Virus record (IMG/VR): IMGVR_UViG_3300035698_008252
Span: 1-64,000 of that record
Length of the DNA stretch: 64,000 nucleotides
Direction: 5' to 3' (one strand)
Source of the DNA: a virus
Part shown: piece by piece, positions 38,512-47,152 of the stretch
How the letters are laid out: each line of letters starts with the position of its first letter
Position numbering within the stretch: position 1 is the first letter of the stretch
Made by a program: the position numbers and the translations under genes
The notes under the pieces: model-generated
Database searches by the model: none
What the model was told of the DNA's origin: nothing
The model's input: the letters and a program-made list of their open reading frames with translations, nothing else

Positions 38512-40660
38512 AGTCAAAGAGTTAATAAAATCTAAATTGCCTGAATACTTAGATTCCCTTGGATTAATAATCGAAGGTAATAAAGTACAGTGCCCTAATT
38601 CTAAGGCACATATTAATAAAGATACTGGTAAACTCTCCGCAGCTTTCCTCCCAAAAACTAATAAGTCTTTAATATGGTGCTTTGTTGAAGATAGGAAATT
38701 TGATATATTTGATGTATACAGCATACATACAGGTAAGGATATATTAGGTAGAAATTTCTATCCTGCAATTAAAGAATTAGCTAAGATGTTTGGTATACCT
38801 ATAAGTGTAGAAGAAACCTATTCAGTTAAAGAGACAGCTAAGGATAAAAAGAGAGAGGCTTTAGAGGAGCTACATAAGCTAAGTCTTAAGAATATAAAAT
38901 CAGGTATAGCACTCTACAAAGAGAGAAAACTTAATACAGGTAAGATTAAACAGTGGAAGATTGGATTCATATCTCCTGACTTAATAACTAAAGAACTAAA
39001 TACTAAGTTCAAAAATATTTTTGATTATAGTCTTAAAGCTGTTCTTAATTATCCTACATTAGTTATACCTACATTCAATGAGGATAATCAATATGTAAGT
39101 CTGATACTAAGACAATTCGGTTGCGGTAAGAATGATAGATATTTAAATCTAAGTATGGCAGGAACTAATTTATTTAATATTAATAATCTTAGAGGTAATG
39201 ATTATTTATATATTGTTGAGGGTGTGTTTGATGCTATTGCTTTGTATCCAGAAACTAATGTTGTAGCTGTATTAACTAATTCATTGCAAGACGAGTCATT
39301 AGAATATCTTGCTAAAACGGATTACAAGAAAATCACAATAGCTCTAGATGCCGATAACTGGAAACAAGGAAAAGACAGAGATGGTATATTAAAGACAATT
39401 ATAAAATTAAGGAATGTTAGGGCAGATGTAGATGTAATTAAATTACCTGAAGGATTAGACCCTGATGATTATATTAAGGTTAATGGTTTAGATAAATTTA
39501 AAGCTTTAGAAACTCTTACAGCTATAGATTATTTAATAGAAAATTTCCAAGAGAAGCTAATACCTATAGAGGAAATATATAAATATGTATCTGGGTGTCC
39601 TGATATTGTTAAGCGAGAAGAATTAACAAATGTAATATGTAAGAAATTAAGTCTAAGTAAAAGACAAATAGTTAAAGCTATTGATAATGTTGAAGTTAAT
39701 AATGATACTATAAATCTTGTAAGCTATGTAGAAGAGAAAGAACACTACACAAATATGCTTGAGGATTTCACAGAGTCTGCTTGGTCTAAAGAATTTCAAG
39801 GACTAACAACTAACTACCCGTTATTTGATAGCAGGGTAGGGGGTTTTGAAAATACATTTTATTTATATGTAGGCTTTCCTGAAATGGGTAAAACAGCTTT
39901 TCTATTAAACTTTGCATTCATGCTAGCAACCAGACCCGCCACATATGTAGCTTTCTATTCCTTAGATGATGGGGCTCAAAGAGCTATCATCCCTAGGCTA
40001 ATGAGTATGGTATCAGGTCTATCTACTCAGGTTATTAGAGACCCTTCACCAGACATACAGGAGAGATGGAATAAAGGTATTAAGAATATGCACATGCTTA
40101 AAGATAGTCTAGCTATTAAGGATGGTGGTGATATTCAATCTGTAGCCGACTTAGATAAATATATAAAACTACATTACAATATAGCTAAGGAAAAAGATAA
40201 AAAGTTTATAGTTATAATTGATAATGTCCATGCTCTATGCTCCTCCTCTAAATTCGAGGCTAATGAGAATACTCAGAGAGTAGCTAAGTATCTGAAGCAT
40301 ATACCTCAGATTATGAATTGCCCTATTATAGCCACTGCTGAAGTTCCTAAGTCAGCAAACAAATTACCTGAAGGTAAGGATATTAAAGAATCCATTGACC
40401 TATGGTATGCAGCTAGATTTGTAGGAGGTGTTGTATCTGCGGGTCATGGTAAAGGTGAGTCAAATCTATTATGGAGACCTGATGCTGATGAGTCAAGTGG
40501 TAGGATGATGCCTATAATACAGTTACATGTATCTAAGAATCAGACAGGTCATTTATGGCATGGTGATTTATATTATAAATTAAATTGGGATAATAATAAA
40601 TTGATAGAGTGCACTGATGAAGAATCTAAGATATTAGATGAAGGTCAGTATCTATATTAG
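38489..40660 (+). CDS. DNA primase-helicase (Toprim plus DnaB-like)
   Basis: A 723-residue fused replisome protein like T7 gp4. Residues 30-65 keep only parts of a zinc finger (Cys35, Cys64). The Toprim domain has IVEGVFDAI (Glu244) and IALDADN (Asp287, Asp289). A linker and helicase hairpin follow. The DnaB-type motor has Walker A VGFPEMGKTAF (Lys468), a SLDDG segment where most relatives have SLEM, and Walker B FIVIIDNVH (Asp578). It unwinds the fork and lays primers. It lies 20 kb from the polymerase in a separate transcript. Confidence 0.9.
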   Translation: MKIKQLSKVKELIKSKLPEYLDSLGLIIEGNKVQCPNSKAHINKDTGKLSAAFLPKTNKSLIWCFVEDRKFDIFDVYSIHTGKDILGRNFYPAIKELAKMFGIPISVEETYSVKETAKDKKREALEELHKLSLKNIKSGIALYKERKLNTGKIKQWKIGFISPDLITKELNTKFKNIFDYSLKAVLNYPTLVIPTFNEDNQYVSLILRQFGCGKNDRYLNLSMAGTNLFNINNLRGNDYLYIVEGVFDAIALYPETNVVAVLTNSLQDESLEYLAKTDYKKITIALDADNWKQGKDRDGILKTIIKLRNVRADVDVIKLPEGLDPDDYIKVNGLDKFKALETLTAIDYLIENFQEKLIPIEEIYKYVSGCPDIVKREELTNVICKKLSLSKRQIVKAIDNVEVNNDTINLVSYVEEKEHYTNMLEDFTESAWSKEFQGLTTNYPLFDSRVGGFENTFYLYVGFPEMGKTAFLLNFAFMLATRPATYVAFYSLDDGAQRAIIPRLMSMVSGLSTQVIRDPSPDIQERWNKGIKNMHMLKDSLAIKDGGDIQSVADLDKYIKLHYNIAKEKDKKFIVIIDNVHALCSSSKFEANENTQRVAKYLKHIPQIMNCPIIATAEVPKSANKLPEGKDIKESIDLWYAARFVGGVVSAGHGKGESNLLWRPDADESSGRMMPIIQLHVSKNQTGHLWHGDLYYKLNWDNNKLIECTDEESKILDEGQYLY

Positions 40661-40669
40661 GGAGTTGTT

Positions 40670-41326
40670 ATGGAATCTATAAAAGTAAAAGAATTACATC
40701 CAGGTATATTCCATCTAAAGTTCCAGACACAATATTGTGAGACAGATACTTTTATGCGGTTACAGGAATTCTATGAAAGCCCTTTCACAACTATTCGAGG
40801 AAAGTATTTTTCAAAAGAAAAGTATATGGATAGATATGTTAAGGAGTATGGTAAATTCGACTACCTAACTAAATGGTCAGGTTTCAATGTTCCTGGGAAT
40901 ATTGTATTTAAATTCTTTACTCTATTTAACGACTATAATGATTTCACAAAGAAGGAAGTTAAGCTAAGAAAGATAGTAGGTAAAATATCTTCTCAGAGAG
41001 TTAAGTATTATATAATAGCTACACATATAGATTCTGATTTAAATCACGAACTAGCTCATGGGTTTTACTACCTATATCAGGGCTATAAACTCCACATGGC
41101 TAAGCTAATAAAAGAATATAATAATACTCAGTTATTCAAAGAGCTTAGACTTAAACTAAAAACTATGGGATACTGTAAGGCTGTTATAGATGACGAGCTA
41201 CAAGCATACCTAGCAACTAATACAGAGACATGTTTATTATCTATCAGTAGATTTAAAAAGCATACTAAGATGTTAAACGAATTTAGCAATATTTTTAAAG
41301 CCTATACAAATAAACAGGGAGTGTAG
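40670..41326 (+). CDS. HExxH metallopeptidase-like protein 3
   Basis: A 218-residue protein with DLNHELAHGFYYL (His126, Glu127, His130), preceded by a strand YYIIATHIDS and followed by a DDELQAYLATN stretch that may hold the third ligand. It is larger than the two other HExxH proteins and not clearly related. Peptidase activity is inferred from the motif. Confidence 0.66.
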   Translation: MESIKVKELHPGIFHLKFQTQYCETDTFMRLQEFYESPFTTIRGKYFSKEKYMDRYVKEYGKFDYLTKWSGFNVPGNIVFKFFTLFNDYNDFTKKEVKLRKIVGKISSQRVKYYIIATHIDSDLNHELAHGFYYLYQGYKLHMAKLIKEYNNTQLFKELRLKLKTMGYCKAVIDDELQAYLATNTETCLLSISRFKKHTKMLNEFSNIFKAYTNKQGV

Positions 41327-41327
41327 A

Positions 41328-41531
41328 ATGCAATACGATATTGGAGATATGGTTATAATTAAGAATAAGGATAACAAGTACTATCAGCTTAATGGTGTTA
41401 TTGTAGACTACTTTGACGAGACCTGTATATATGAAGTTAAATTTACTGAAGATACTTTTGGTAGGTTTACAGTCGAGGATTTAGCCCCTGACTCAGAGGA
41501 ACAAGAAACAACAGAATTGAGACAATCATGA
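41328..41531 (+). CDS. Small KOW/SH3-like protein
   Basis: A 67-residue acidic protein beginning YDIGDMVIIKNKDNKYYQLN followed by GVIVDYF, the usual start of a small SH3/KOW barrel. Overlaps the next start by 4 bases. Function unknown. Confidence 0.65.
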   Translation: MQYDIGDMVIIKNKDNKYYQLNGVIVDYFDETCIYEVKFTEDTFGRFTVEDLAPDSEEQETTELRQS

Positions 41532-41734
41532 CTTTAACACCTGTAAGATTAGCCTGGCTATTGAAGCAGGGATTTAAATATGATAATAACAATCACTATG
41601 TATTGTTTGATTTAAAGAGTAAACCTGTACTAAGAATAAAGGCACTAGTATTAGAAGTAGCAGAATCAGAATGGATTGTAGTGCAAGAACAGTTAGCGAT
41701 AGTTATCCAAGAGTTAGGCGGTACTATAAGATGA
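41528..41734 (+). CDS. Hypothetical small protein
   Basis: A 68-residue protein (LTPVRLAWLLKQGFKYDNNN...) with alternating strands and helices. ATGA overlaps at both ends show coupling with its neighbours. Function unknown. Confidence 0.6.
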   Translation: MTLTPVRLAWLLKQGFKYDNNNHYVLFDLKSKPVLRIKALVLEVAESEWIVVQEQLAIVIQELGGTIR

Positions 41735-41970
41735 TTATAATTACTATAGTTCAATGTGTTATAGTTGCGGCTATCTTATCATGCATATATACAGCAGGCT
41801 ATATAAATGGATTTTTTAGAAGAGACAATATTCTAAACAATGTGATATACGATAGAGCAGCTAAGGATAATTATCATACACCTGAATTAGTTAATGATGA
41901 GGCTTTCAATAACGATAATACTCTAAGACAGAGTGCGAAAATAAATAGCGAATTGATTGACACAGCATAG
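41731..41970 (+). CDS. Small membrane-anchored protein
   Basis: A 79-residue protein with one N-terminal transmembrane helix (about 2-21) and an acidic, Asn-rich tail. I start at ATG 41731, overlapping the preceding stop. Its last codons form the -35 of class B promoter 5. Function unknown. Confidence 0.62.
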   Translation: MIIITIVQCVIVAAILSCIYTAGYINGFFRRDNILNNVIYDRAAKDNYHTPELVNDEAFNNDNTLRQSAKINSELIDTA

Positions 41971-41986
41971 TTCGATATGGTATACT
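41957..41986 (+). promoter_or_regulatory. Class B promoter 5 (twin of the minus-strand copy at 49248)
   Basis: TTGACA 41957-41962 and TATACT 41981-41986, 18-bp spacer ending ATATGG. The 38 bp from 41957 to 41994 are identical to the reverse complement of 49211-49248. It is followed by an unusually long leader. Confidence 0.9.
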
Positions 41987-41994
41987 TGAAGTAT

Positions 41995-42185
41995 AACGAT
42001 TAAGATGTAGCACGAAACTAAACCACCTACGAACCGTTGGTAGGATAAGAGGGTTACTATAGGCTTGGGTAGATGTGAATTTGTTAATATCTCTGTATCT
42101 AGAGACAGAGGACAATAAAGGATTATCAGGTGTTTCCTTGTCTTAGGGTTAAACCATATCAGGGTCTATAGTAGACGGATATAAT
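41995..42185 (+). ncRNA. Long structured leader or small RNA candidate
   Basis: About 200 noncoding bases follow the promoter before the cupin gene. TACTATAG (42055-42062) is perfectly complementary to CTATAGTA (42166-42173) and would close a 100-nt domain. Inside it, CTCTGT 42091-42096 pairs with ACAGAG 42105-42110. Before it, CCTAC 42026-42030 pairs with GTAGG 42040-42044. No reading frame is convincing. It could be a regulatory leader or an independent RNA; there is no U-tract. Confidence 0.5.
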
Positions 42186-42201
42186 ATAAAGGAGAGGTAT
42201 A

Positions 42202-42672
42202 ATGATTAAATTAGTTGATAAACTTTGGGGTAAAGAAAATTGGTTAGTGAACAATGATAAATATTGTTCTAAGTATCTAACTGTTAATAGAGGTGCTGAG
42301 TGTAGTGTACATTACCATATCCGTAAGGATGAAACTTTCTATGTTATTGCAGGTGAAGTAGAATTATATGTAGTGAATCTCTTACAAGATTACCCTCTAA
42401 TGTATGATAGTAAAAGAATTAGAATACTCTGTGATTACCATGAGAATATTATATTTAATAAAGATGATATACTGAATTCCTTAGAAATAATTACTCTTAA
42501 AAAAGGAGACCAGTTTAGACTTAAGCCTTATATGGCACATAAATTTAGGTCAAAGACTTTTGCATCTGTAATCATGGAAGTAAGTACCACACATTATGAT
42601 TCCGATAGCTATAGGATTAAAAAATCTAGGTTGTTAGATGCTAATGAATTTGATAATAGGTACTTCGGGTAA
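42202..42672 (+). CDS. Cupin-domain protein, sugar isomerase-like
   Basis: A 156-residue single-domain cupin. WGKENWLVNNDKYCSKYLTV leads to CSVHYHIRKDETFYVIAGEVEL with ligands His-X-His and Glu, and the second motif is KPYMAHKF. The pattern matches mannose-6-phosphate isomerase-type and related sugar cupins found in polysaccharide loci. With the LicD and glycosyltransferase genes it hints at sugar metabolism, though these are 20 kb apart. AAGGAGAGG upstream. Confidence 0.77.
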   Translation: MIKLVDKLWGKENWLVNNDKYCSKYLTVNRGAECSVHYHIRKDETFYVIAGEVELYVVNLLQDYPLMYDSKRIRILCDYHENIIFNKDDILNSLEIITLKKGDQFRLKPYMAHKFRSKTFASVIMEVSTTHYDSDSYRIKKSRLLDANEFDNRYFG

Positions 42673-42680
42673 GGAATAAT

Positions 42681-43205
42681 ATGCGTGATATATTTACAAT
42701 AGCAGACCCGCATATAGGACATAAGGGTATTCTTAAATGGAGACCTCAGTTTAAAGATATTCAAGAGCATGATGAGACTTTTGTAGCTAACTGGAATAGT
42801 GTTATAAAAAAGAAGAAATATATTGTATGGGTTCTTGGTGATTTCTTAATTCACAATAAGCTGTATAATATGGAAGAGTTTTTAAGTAGACTAAATGGTA
42901 CTATAAGAGTAATACCTGGTAATCATGATTACATGCCTTACTATCCTAAGAACATGGTTTATAATGGTCTCTGGGCTAAGTATGGCTTTTGGTTATCTCA
43001 TGCACCTATTCATCCTCTATCATTAAGAGGTAAGAAAAATATTCATGGGCATGTACATAACAATTTAGTTAAACGCTATGGATTTGATGTTAGAGGTGAT
43101 GGTCTAGTTTCCAGAGTACCTGATGACAGATATATCTGTGTATGCTCTGAGCATGTAAACTTCACACCTATATCTATTGATGAGATTAGGAGTAGACAAT
43201 GTTAA
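42681..43205 (+). CDS. Calcineurin-like phosphoesterase
   Basis: A 174-residue minimal metallophosphoesterase: IADPHIGHK, VLGDFLI, IPGNHDYM, LSHAPIHP, IHGHVHNN, all metal-binding motifs intact. It is the third phosphoesterase in this window, distinct from the SbcD-like and HTH-fused ones. Many phages carry one; substrates include cyclic nucleotides and 2',3'-phosphates, unknown here. Confidence 0.85.
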   Translation: MRDIFTIADPHIGHKGILKWRPQFKDIQEHDETFVANWNSVIKKKKYIVWVLGDFLIHNKLYNMEEFLSRLNGTIRVIPGNHDYMPYYPKNMVYNGLWAKYGFWLSHAPIHPLSLRGKKNIHGHVHNNLVKRYGFDVRGDGLVSRVPDDRYICVCSEHVNFTPISIDEIRSRQC

Positions 43206-43369
43206 CTATAGCTCGAATGTTTTTAGGATTTCTATTTTCAGCAGGAATAGTTTTATGGGGCTTGTTAAACTTTATATTGTTTGGCGTAAAGTGTAAGCCC
43301 GTAGCTCTTATAATTTTTAGCATTGCTGTAATTATTTTTTTAGGTCAATTTATATCTATGTTAGGATAA
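43199..43369 (+). CDS. Two-helix membrane protein (56 aa)
   Basis: A 56-residue protein with two hydrophobic helices (about 5-28 and 36-54) joined by a KCKP turn. It overlaps the phosphoesterase end. It has the size and shape of a small holin, but there is no neighbouring lysin. Function unknown. Confidence 0.58.
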   Translation: MLTIARMFLGFLFSAGIVLWGLLNFILFGVKCKPVALIIFSIAVIIFLGQFISMLG

Positions 43370-43371
43370 CT

Positions 43372-43608
43372 ATGCCACTGATGAAGCGTTTAACAATATT
43401 AGATAGATACGGTAAATATGCTATTGCTGATATAGCTAAAGTAATTGCTATATATTTTCCTCTCGTAAGAGAGACTAGAATATACCAGTTAATTCTTCAA
43501 GTAGATTCAGTTGATATGGCTCTACATCTATTACAGTGTCATAGAGAAAGCGATTTAACAATAGATAATATTGTATTCCAATACCTACAGCACAAGGATA
43601 GCGTATAG
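43372..43608 (+). CDS. Hypothetical small protein
   Basis: A 78-residue helical protein (AIADIAKVIAIYFPLVRETR...). The stop TAG overlaps the next GTG. Function unknown. Confidence 0.6.
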   Translation: MPLMKRLTILDRYGKYAIADIAKVIAIYFPLVRETRIYQLILQVDSVDMALHLLQCHRESDLTIDNIVFQYLQHKDSV

Positions 43609-43709
43609 TGGAAATAACTTTAGAGTTAGTAATTTTAATATTATTAATATTACTTCTGATATATATGACTTGTATAGGTATCAAAGGTTTAATAGATACC
43701 AATAAATAA
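43608..43709 (+). CDS. Single-helix membrane peptide (33 aa), GTG start
   Basis: A 33-residue peptide that is one long leucine/isoleucine helix followed by GIKGLIDTNK. It starts at a GTG overlapping the previous stop. Function unknown. Confidence 0.5.
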   Translation: MEITLELVILILLILLLIYMTCIGIKGLIDTNK

Positions 43710-43722
43710 TAAAGGAGTAAGT

Positions 43723-44166
43723 GTGAGTACGAAGACTAAAAGAGATTACCTTAAAAAGTTTACAGCTAACATAGATTACAAGGATAGATTTTCAGTCTTC
43801 ATGGAAAGTACTCACTATGCTATTGTTAAATGTAAGGGAGGCTACTATAAAAAACCTAGGACATGCGTAAAATATCATCCAGCATCTTATACGCTAATCA
43901 AAAAAGGTATAAGTACTTTTGTAGGGTTTAGACAAGAGCTACTTACAGGTAGATTATCTTATGTAAACATTAGAGCCTTTAAGAGAGCCTTAGCTAGTAT
44001 GGATATGAAACTTAACAATAGAGTAAATAGTATTTTAGAGGAAGAGACTAAGATATTTAATATAATAAGAGATACTGTTAGATGGAATGCAGGAGGGGCT
44101 TTAGCAGAAGATACTCTGAAGTCTTACAGAATAGCAGCTAATAAAATTTTAAATAGGGAGCATTAA
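43723..44166 (+). CDS. Hypothetical basic protein, GTG start
   Basis: A 147-residue basic protein. GTG start with AAAGGAG 7 bases upstream. Middle KYHPASYTLIKKGISTFVGF and a long C-terminal helix. No family recognised. Overlaps the next ATG by one base. Confidence 0.65.
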   Translation: MSTKTKRDYLKKFTANIDYKDRFSVFMESTHYAIVKCKGGYYKKPRTCVKYHPASYTLIKKGISTFVGFRQELLTGRLSYVNIRAFKRALASMDMKLNNRVNSILEEETKIFNIIRDTVRWNAGGALAEDTLKSYRIAANKILNREH

Positions 44167-44462
44167 TGTATATACATGCCGAGATGACAACGCTAAGATT
44201 TTATGTTGAGGATGGATGGACACCTAAAAAGATAAAAGCTTATTTATCAAAAGAAAACTATGAAGTATCCGATAGGACTTTACTAGGATACTATGCTGTG
44301 TACACTAATGAAGGTCATCAAGCTTTTAAACCTGAGTTACTAGAAGAGCATGAGATAGTAAATCCTTTCAGAATGAATATTGATTTCTATATAGATAAAC
44401 CTAAATCTATATCTATATTTAAAAAATGCCTAGAAGATATAGGGAAAAAATTTGACTATTAA
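44166..44462 (+). CDS. Hypothetical protein
   Basis: A 98-residue protein, LRFYVEDGWTPKKIKAYLSK near the start (a possible HTH-like turn) and an acidic helix later. Overlaps both neighbours. Function unknown. Confidence 0.6.
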   Translation: MYIHAEMTTLRFYVEDGWTPKKIKAYLSKENYEVSDRTLLGYYAVYTNEGHQAFKPELLEEHEIVNPFRMNIDFYIDKPKSISIFKKCLEDIGKKFDY

Positions 44463-44655
44463 ACAAGCTCTTAAATTTATATTTAATAATGCTACTAAGA
44501 TAGGTGAACTCGCTGTAGATAATTATATGCCAGCAGCTAATCTTAGGTCTTATTACGTTCTTTATCTCCTGACAAAAGATAATGAGAAATATCGTAAGCC
44601 TTTAATTAAACTATGTAAAGAAGTTAAAAAATATATTAGTCGAGGTGATAAGTGA
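44452..44655 (+). CDS. Hypothetical small protein, TTG start
   Basis: A 67-residue helical basic protein (TIKQALKFIFNNATKIGELA...). TTG start 11 bases inside the previous gene with only a weak AGGGA site. Function unknown. Confidence 0.52.
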   Translation: MTIKQALKFIFNNATKIGELAVDNYMPAANLRSYYVLYLLTKDNEKYRKPLIKLCKEVKKYISRGDK

Positions 44656-44861
44656 TACCTATATTCTATAATGGTAAAATAATCGGTAAACTATACTGTA
44701 AGGATAATTTAGTTTGTGTTGAATTTATTGACTACACAAGTGCAAATACTATAAGAGACATATTTCCTACTTCAGCCTTTATATCTCTAAAGCATGAAAA
44801 TAGATGTGGGATATACTATCATAAAAGTATTAATATAGTGCAATTTATGGGCGGTGTATAA
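44652..44861 (+). CDS. Hypothetical small protein, GTG start
   Basis: A 69-residue beta-rich protein (IPIFYNGKIIGKLYCKDNLV...). GTGA overlap with the preceding stop and a GAGGTGA site upstream. Ends on the next ATG. Confidence 0.58.
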   Translation: MIPIFYNGKIIGKLYCKDNLVCVEFIDYTSANTIRDIFPTSAFISLKHENRCGIYYHKSINIVQFMGGV

Positions 44862-45289
44862 TGATACCTAAAGTATTTACAAGCTTAAATATTCCTAAGG
44901 AAGATTATTTCATGACAGGCTCAAGAGCTATGGATAGCGAGAAACTAAATTTTAAAGTAAGTACTTCTATATCTGATTATGATTATGTGGTATCTATTCA
45001 TCAGAGACACCATATACTAATTTGGTTAAGAGAAAATAATATGGTAGTTGATATGTCCAGCTATAATGGTGGTTTTAAATTCGCTGAAGGTGATAAGCAA
45101 TATAATATAATAACTGCTATTGATATTGAATTTAAAGCTTGGAAGTCTGCATTAGATATGATACGCAAATTAATCCTATCGGATGCACTCTATAGAAAAG
45201 CAATACAAGATAAGTATTTAAGATATTCTCTATACGAACAGTTTAGAGGTATATGTAAAGCAGCCCTAACTATGGGAGGTAGATTGTAA
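44861..45289 (+). CDS. Nucleotidyltransferase-like protein
   Basis: A 142-residue protein with the opening motif of a minimal nucleotidyltransferase: YFMTGSRAM (G-S) and, after a short insert, SDYDYVV (the D-x-D pair). IITAIDIEFKAWKSALDMIR gives the third acidic strand. Such enzymes transfer nucleotides to proteins, RNA or small molecules, and appear in toxin-antitoxin and resistance roles. Target unknown. Confidence 0.66.
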   Translation: MIPKVFTSLNIPKEDYFMTGSRAMDSEKLNFKVSTSISDYDYVVSIHQRHHILIWLRENNMVVDMSSYNGGFKFAEGDKQYNIITAIDIEFKAWKSALDMIRKLILSDALYRKAIQDKYLRYSLYEQFRGICKAALTMGGRL

Positions 45290-45645
45290 TGTGGTTAAAA
45301 GTAATTGGAAATAAACTTAAGTTAGTATCTGATTCAGGAAGTGCTTATAAAGATTCTTTGGAGATGCCACATAAGGATGAGTGGATACATATAAAAACAA
45401 TAGATAATTCAAGCTCTGTTGAGCTTGTATTTATTAATGGTAAAGAACTTGATGGCTGTGGTAGTATAGTAGTACCTACAGAAGAAGTAAAGAAACAACC
45501 AGTAACTCTAGCGGTATTTGCTGTCATGCATAAATTCTCATATGAAGTTATTGCTGTTAAGTCTTGTAAAGAGTGTGCTGAGAAAATTTGTAAAGAACAA
45601 GAAGAAGGTTCTTATATAGTACGCCAACTAACGGGGAGTATTTAA
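45289..45645 (+). CDS. Hypothetical protein
   Basis: A 118-residue protein, beta-rich (WIHIKTIDNSSSVELVFING...) with a late cysteine cluster (SCKECAEKIC). Coupled to the gene before it. Function unknown. Confidence 0.6.
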   Translation: MWLKVIGNKLKLVSDSGSAYKDSLEMPHKDEWIHIKTIDNSSSVELVFINGKELDGCGSIVVPTEEVKKQPVTLAVFAVMHKFSYEVIAVKSCKECAEKICKEQEEGSYIVRQLTGSI

Positions 45646-45646
45646 A

Positions 45647-45823
45647 ATGTGGGTAAAATTTAAAGGTACAATTAGTGTTCTTCCTGAGGGTTGCAATCCT
45701 CAAGATACGGAAAGTAAAACTAGAGTTCTAGATATAAATAACGTAGATAATTCATGGATGGATATTGAAGTTATTACTGAAGATAAACTAACGGTGAAAG
45801 TATATTTAGGAGATAAAGTATAA
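45647..45823 (+). CDS. Small beta-rich protein (58 aa)
   Basis: A 58-residue protein (MWVKFKGTISVLPEGCNPQD...) with ACGGGGAG upstream. Its start resembles that of the gene before it (MWLKVIG), hinting at a related pair. Stop overlaps the next ATG. Confidence 0.6.
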   Translation: MWVKFKGTISVLPEGCNPQDTESKTRVLDINNVDNSWMDIEVITEDKLTVKVYLGDKV

Positions 45824-45900
45824 TGCCTGAGTGGGCTATAATAACATTAATAGTTGTAGGATGCCTAATAGTAGCTTTTGGTATTGAGTGGCTATGGTGA
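45823..45900 (+). CDS. Membrane micropeptide (25 aa)
   Basis: A 25-residue single hydrophobic helix framed by Trp residues (MPEWAIITLIVVGCLIVAFG...), coupled to the previous gene by TAATG. Function unknown. Confidence 0.45.
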   Translation: MPEWAIITLIVVGCLIVAFGIEWLW

Positions 45901-45912
45901 GAGGAGTATATA

Positions 45913-46062
45913 ATGATACGAACTGATAAAGAGAATATTATTAAAATGATTAGGGATTTAAGAACACAGATAGGTGAACTAGTCCAGGATAATTCTGAAG
46001 ATAAAGTAGAGGAAGCTCAGAAGAGCTTAAATAAAATTCAAGATAAAGTATTTATTATATAG
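45913..46062 (+). CDS. Small coiled-coil protein (49 aa)
   Basis: A 49-residue charged helix (IIKMIRDLRTQIGELVQDNS...) with GAGGAG before the ATG. Likely a short coiled coil. Function unknown. Confidence 0.58.
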   Translation: MIRTDKENIIKMIRDLRTQIGELVQDNSEDKVEEAQKSLNKIQDKVFII

Positions 46063-46071
46063 GAGAGTGTA

Positions 46072-46170
46072 ATGATTAAGATAGTATTATTTTTATTTGT
46101 TTTGTTTTTACTTTTTTTATCTTTCTGGGATATTTTTTTTAATGGAGTTGATATGAAGGGCAAGAGATAA
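46072..46170 (+). CDS. Membrane micropeptide (32 aa)
   Basis: A 32-residue peptide, nearly all Leu/Phe/Val for the first 24 residues, then a short basic tail GVDMKGKR. Good AGGAGAG site. Stop overlaps the next ATG. Function unknown. Confidence 0.5.
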   Translation: MIKIVLFLFVLFLLFLSFWDIFFNGVDMKGKR

Positions 46171-46448
46171 TGGAAAAATTTAAATCATTCGCAGTAGTAC
46201 AAAATGTATATGGTAGTCTATGGGTAGGTACGTCAGAGAATGCACCTGATGGTAATAAGTACTTTAAGAAAAGAGAACAGGCTATTGATAAGGCTATGAA
46301 TATATTTATAGGTAAGAACCCTTATTTTGATGACTATCTTAGTGCTGGTGAAGAAGAACCTGAGACAGTAGAAGAATATGAAGCAATACAAAATGAAGGT
46401 ATAGAAGATTCTGATATGGAAAAAGTTATTGATAAATTTGTAATTTAA
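46170..46448 (+). CDS. Hypothetical acidic protein
   Basis: A 92-residue protein: a beta N-terminus (FAVVQNVYGSLWVGTSENAP), a helix, then a strongly acidic tail. No family recognised. Confidence 0.62.
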   Translation: MEKFKSFAVVQNVYGSLWVGTSENAPDGNKYFKKREQAIDKAMNIFIGKNPYFDDYLSAGEEEPETVEEYEAIQNEGIEDSDMEKVIDKFVI

Positions 46449-46461
46449 TTAGGGCGGTATT

Positions 46462-46716
46462 ATGAAAGAAAGATATTTACAAAACTTCTGCTATAACACT
46501 GCTTGTATTAATCATATACCTGTTTCTTACAAAGTATTTAATGCGGGTTTAGTTATACGCACCCGTAATAAGGTACAGAATATAATTTTAAATCATAAGT
46601 ATATTACTAGCCATAATAAGACTATTTTTTTCTGTGATGCCTGTACGGAGGCAATAAGGATAAATAATGATTGTATTTATACTATTAATAATATATGCAC
46701 TATGGCTATGCTATAG
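46462..46716 (+). CDS. Cys-rich hypothetical protein
   Basis: An 84-residue protein with CYNTAC near residue 10 and FFCDAC near 58, a probable four-Cys zinc site with a long insert. AGGGCGG site. Function unknown. Confidence 0.6.
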   Translation: MKERYLQNFCYNTACINHIPVSYKVFNAGLVIRTRNKVQNIILNHKYITSHNKTIFFCDACTEAIRINNDCIYTINNICTMAML

Positions 46717-46735
46717 TCAAACAAAAGGATAAATT

Positions 46736-47152
46736 ATGCAACCATTAATAAATGCAATAAATGAGTTAAAACAAAGAGACCCTGAAGTAAATCTTATTAT
46801 ACATATGTCTCCAGATTATTATGATTATATTAAAAGCCATATAACTTCGGTACATGTTCGAGGTGAGAATTTTATGGGTTTTAGTTTTAGAGTCGATAAT
46901 CGTGATTCACTTTTTAGTTTAGAGCTTCTTAAGTTAGATGATAAGAATAAAATAAAACCTAAGTATGCGATAGATAATATAGTTAGCTATAAAACTAATC
47001 TTATAGATAATTCTATAGGAATTACTAGAATAAAATCTATACTGATTACTAAAGATAATAATATAATTTATACGCTTAATAGTAATCCTGATATAGTTAT
47101 GACTATGCGTGAAGAAGATATTAGGCTATATACAGGAGAAATAGATGTTTAG
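46736..47152 (+). CDS. Hypothetical protein
   Basis: A 138-residue alpha/beta protein (NLIIHMSPDYYDYIKSHITS...). No motif. Overlaps the next start by 8 bases. Confidence 0.62.
   Translation: MQPLINAINELKQRDPEVNLIIHMSPDYYDYIKSHITSVHVRGENFMGFSFRVDNRDSLFSLELLKLDDKNKIKPKYAIDNIVSYKTNLIDNSIGITRIKSILITKDNNIIYTLNSNPDIVMTMREEDIRLYTGEIDV

Noticed and set aside
43199-43369. Holin assignment for the two-helix membrane protein
   Set aside because: The topology fits, but no endolysin or spanin adjoins it and several similar small membrane proteins exist, so no specific role is claimed.
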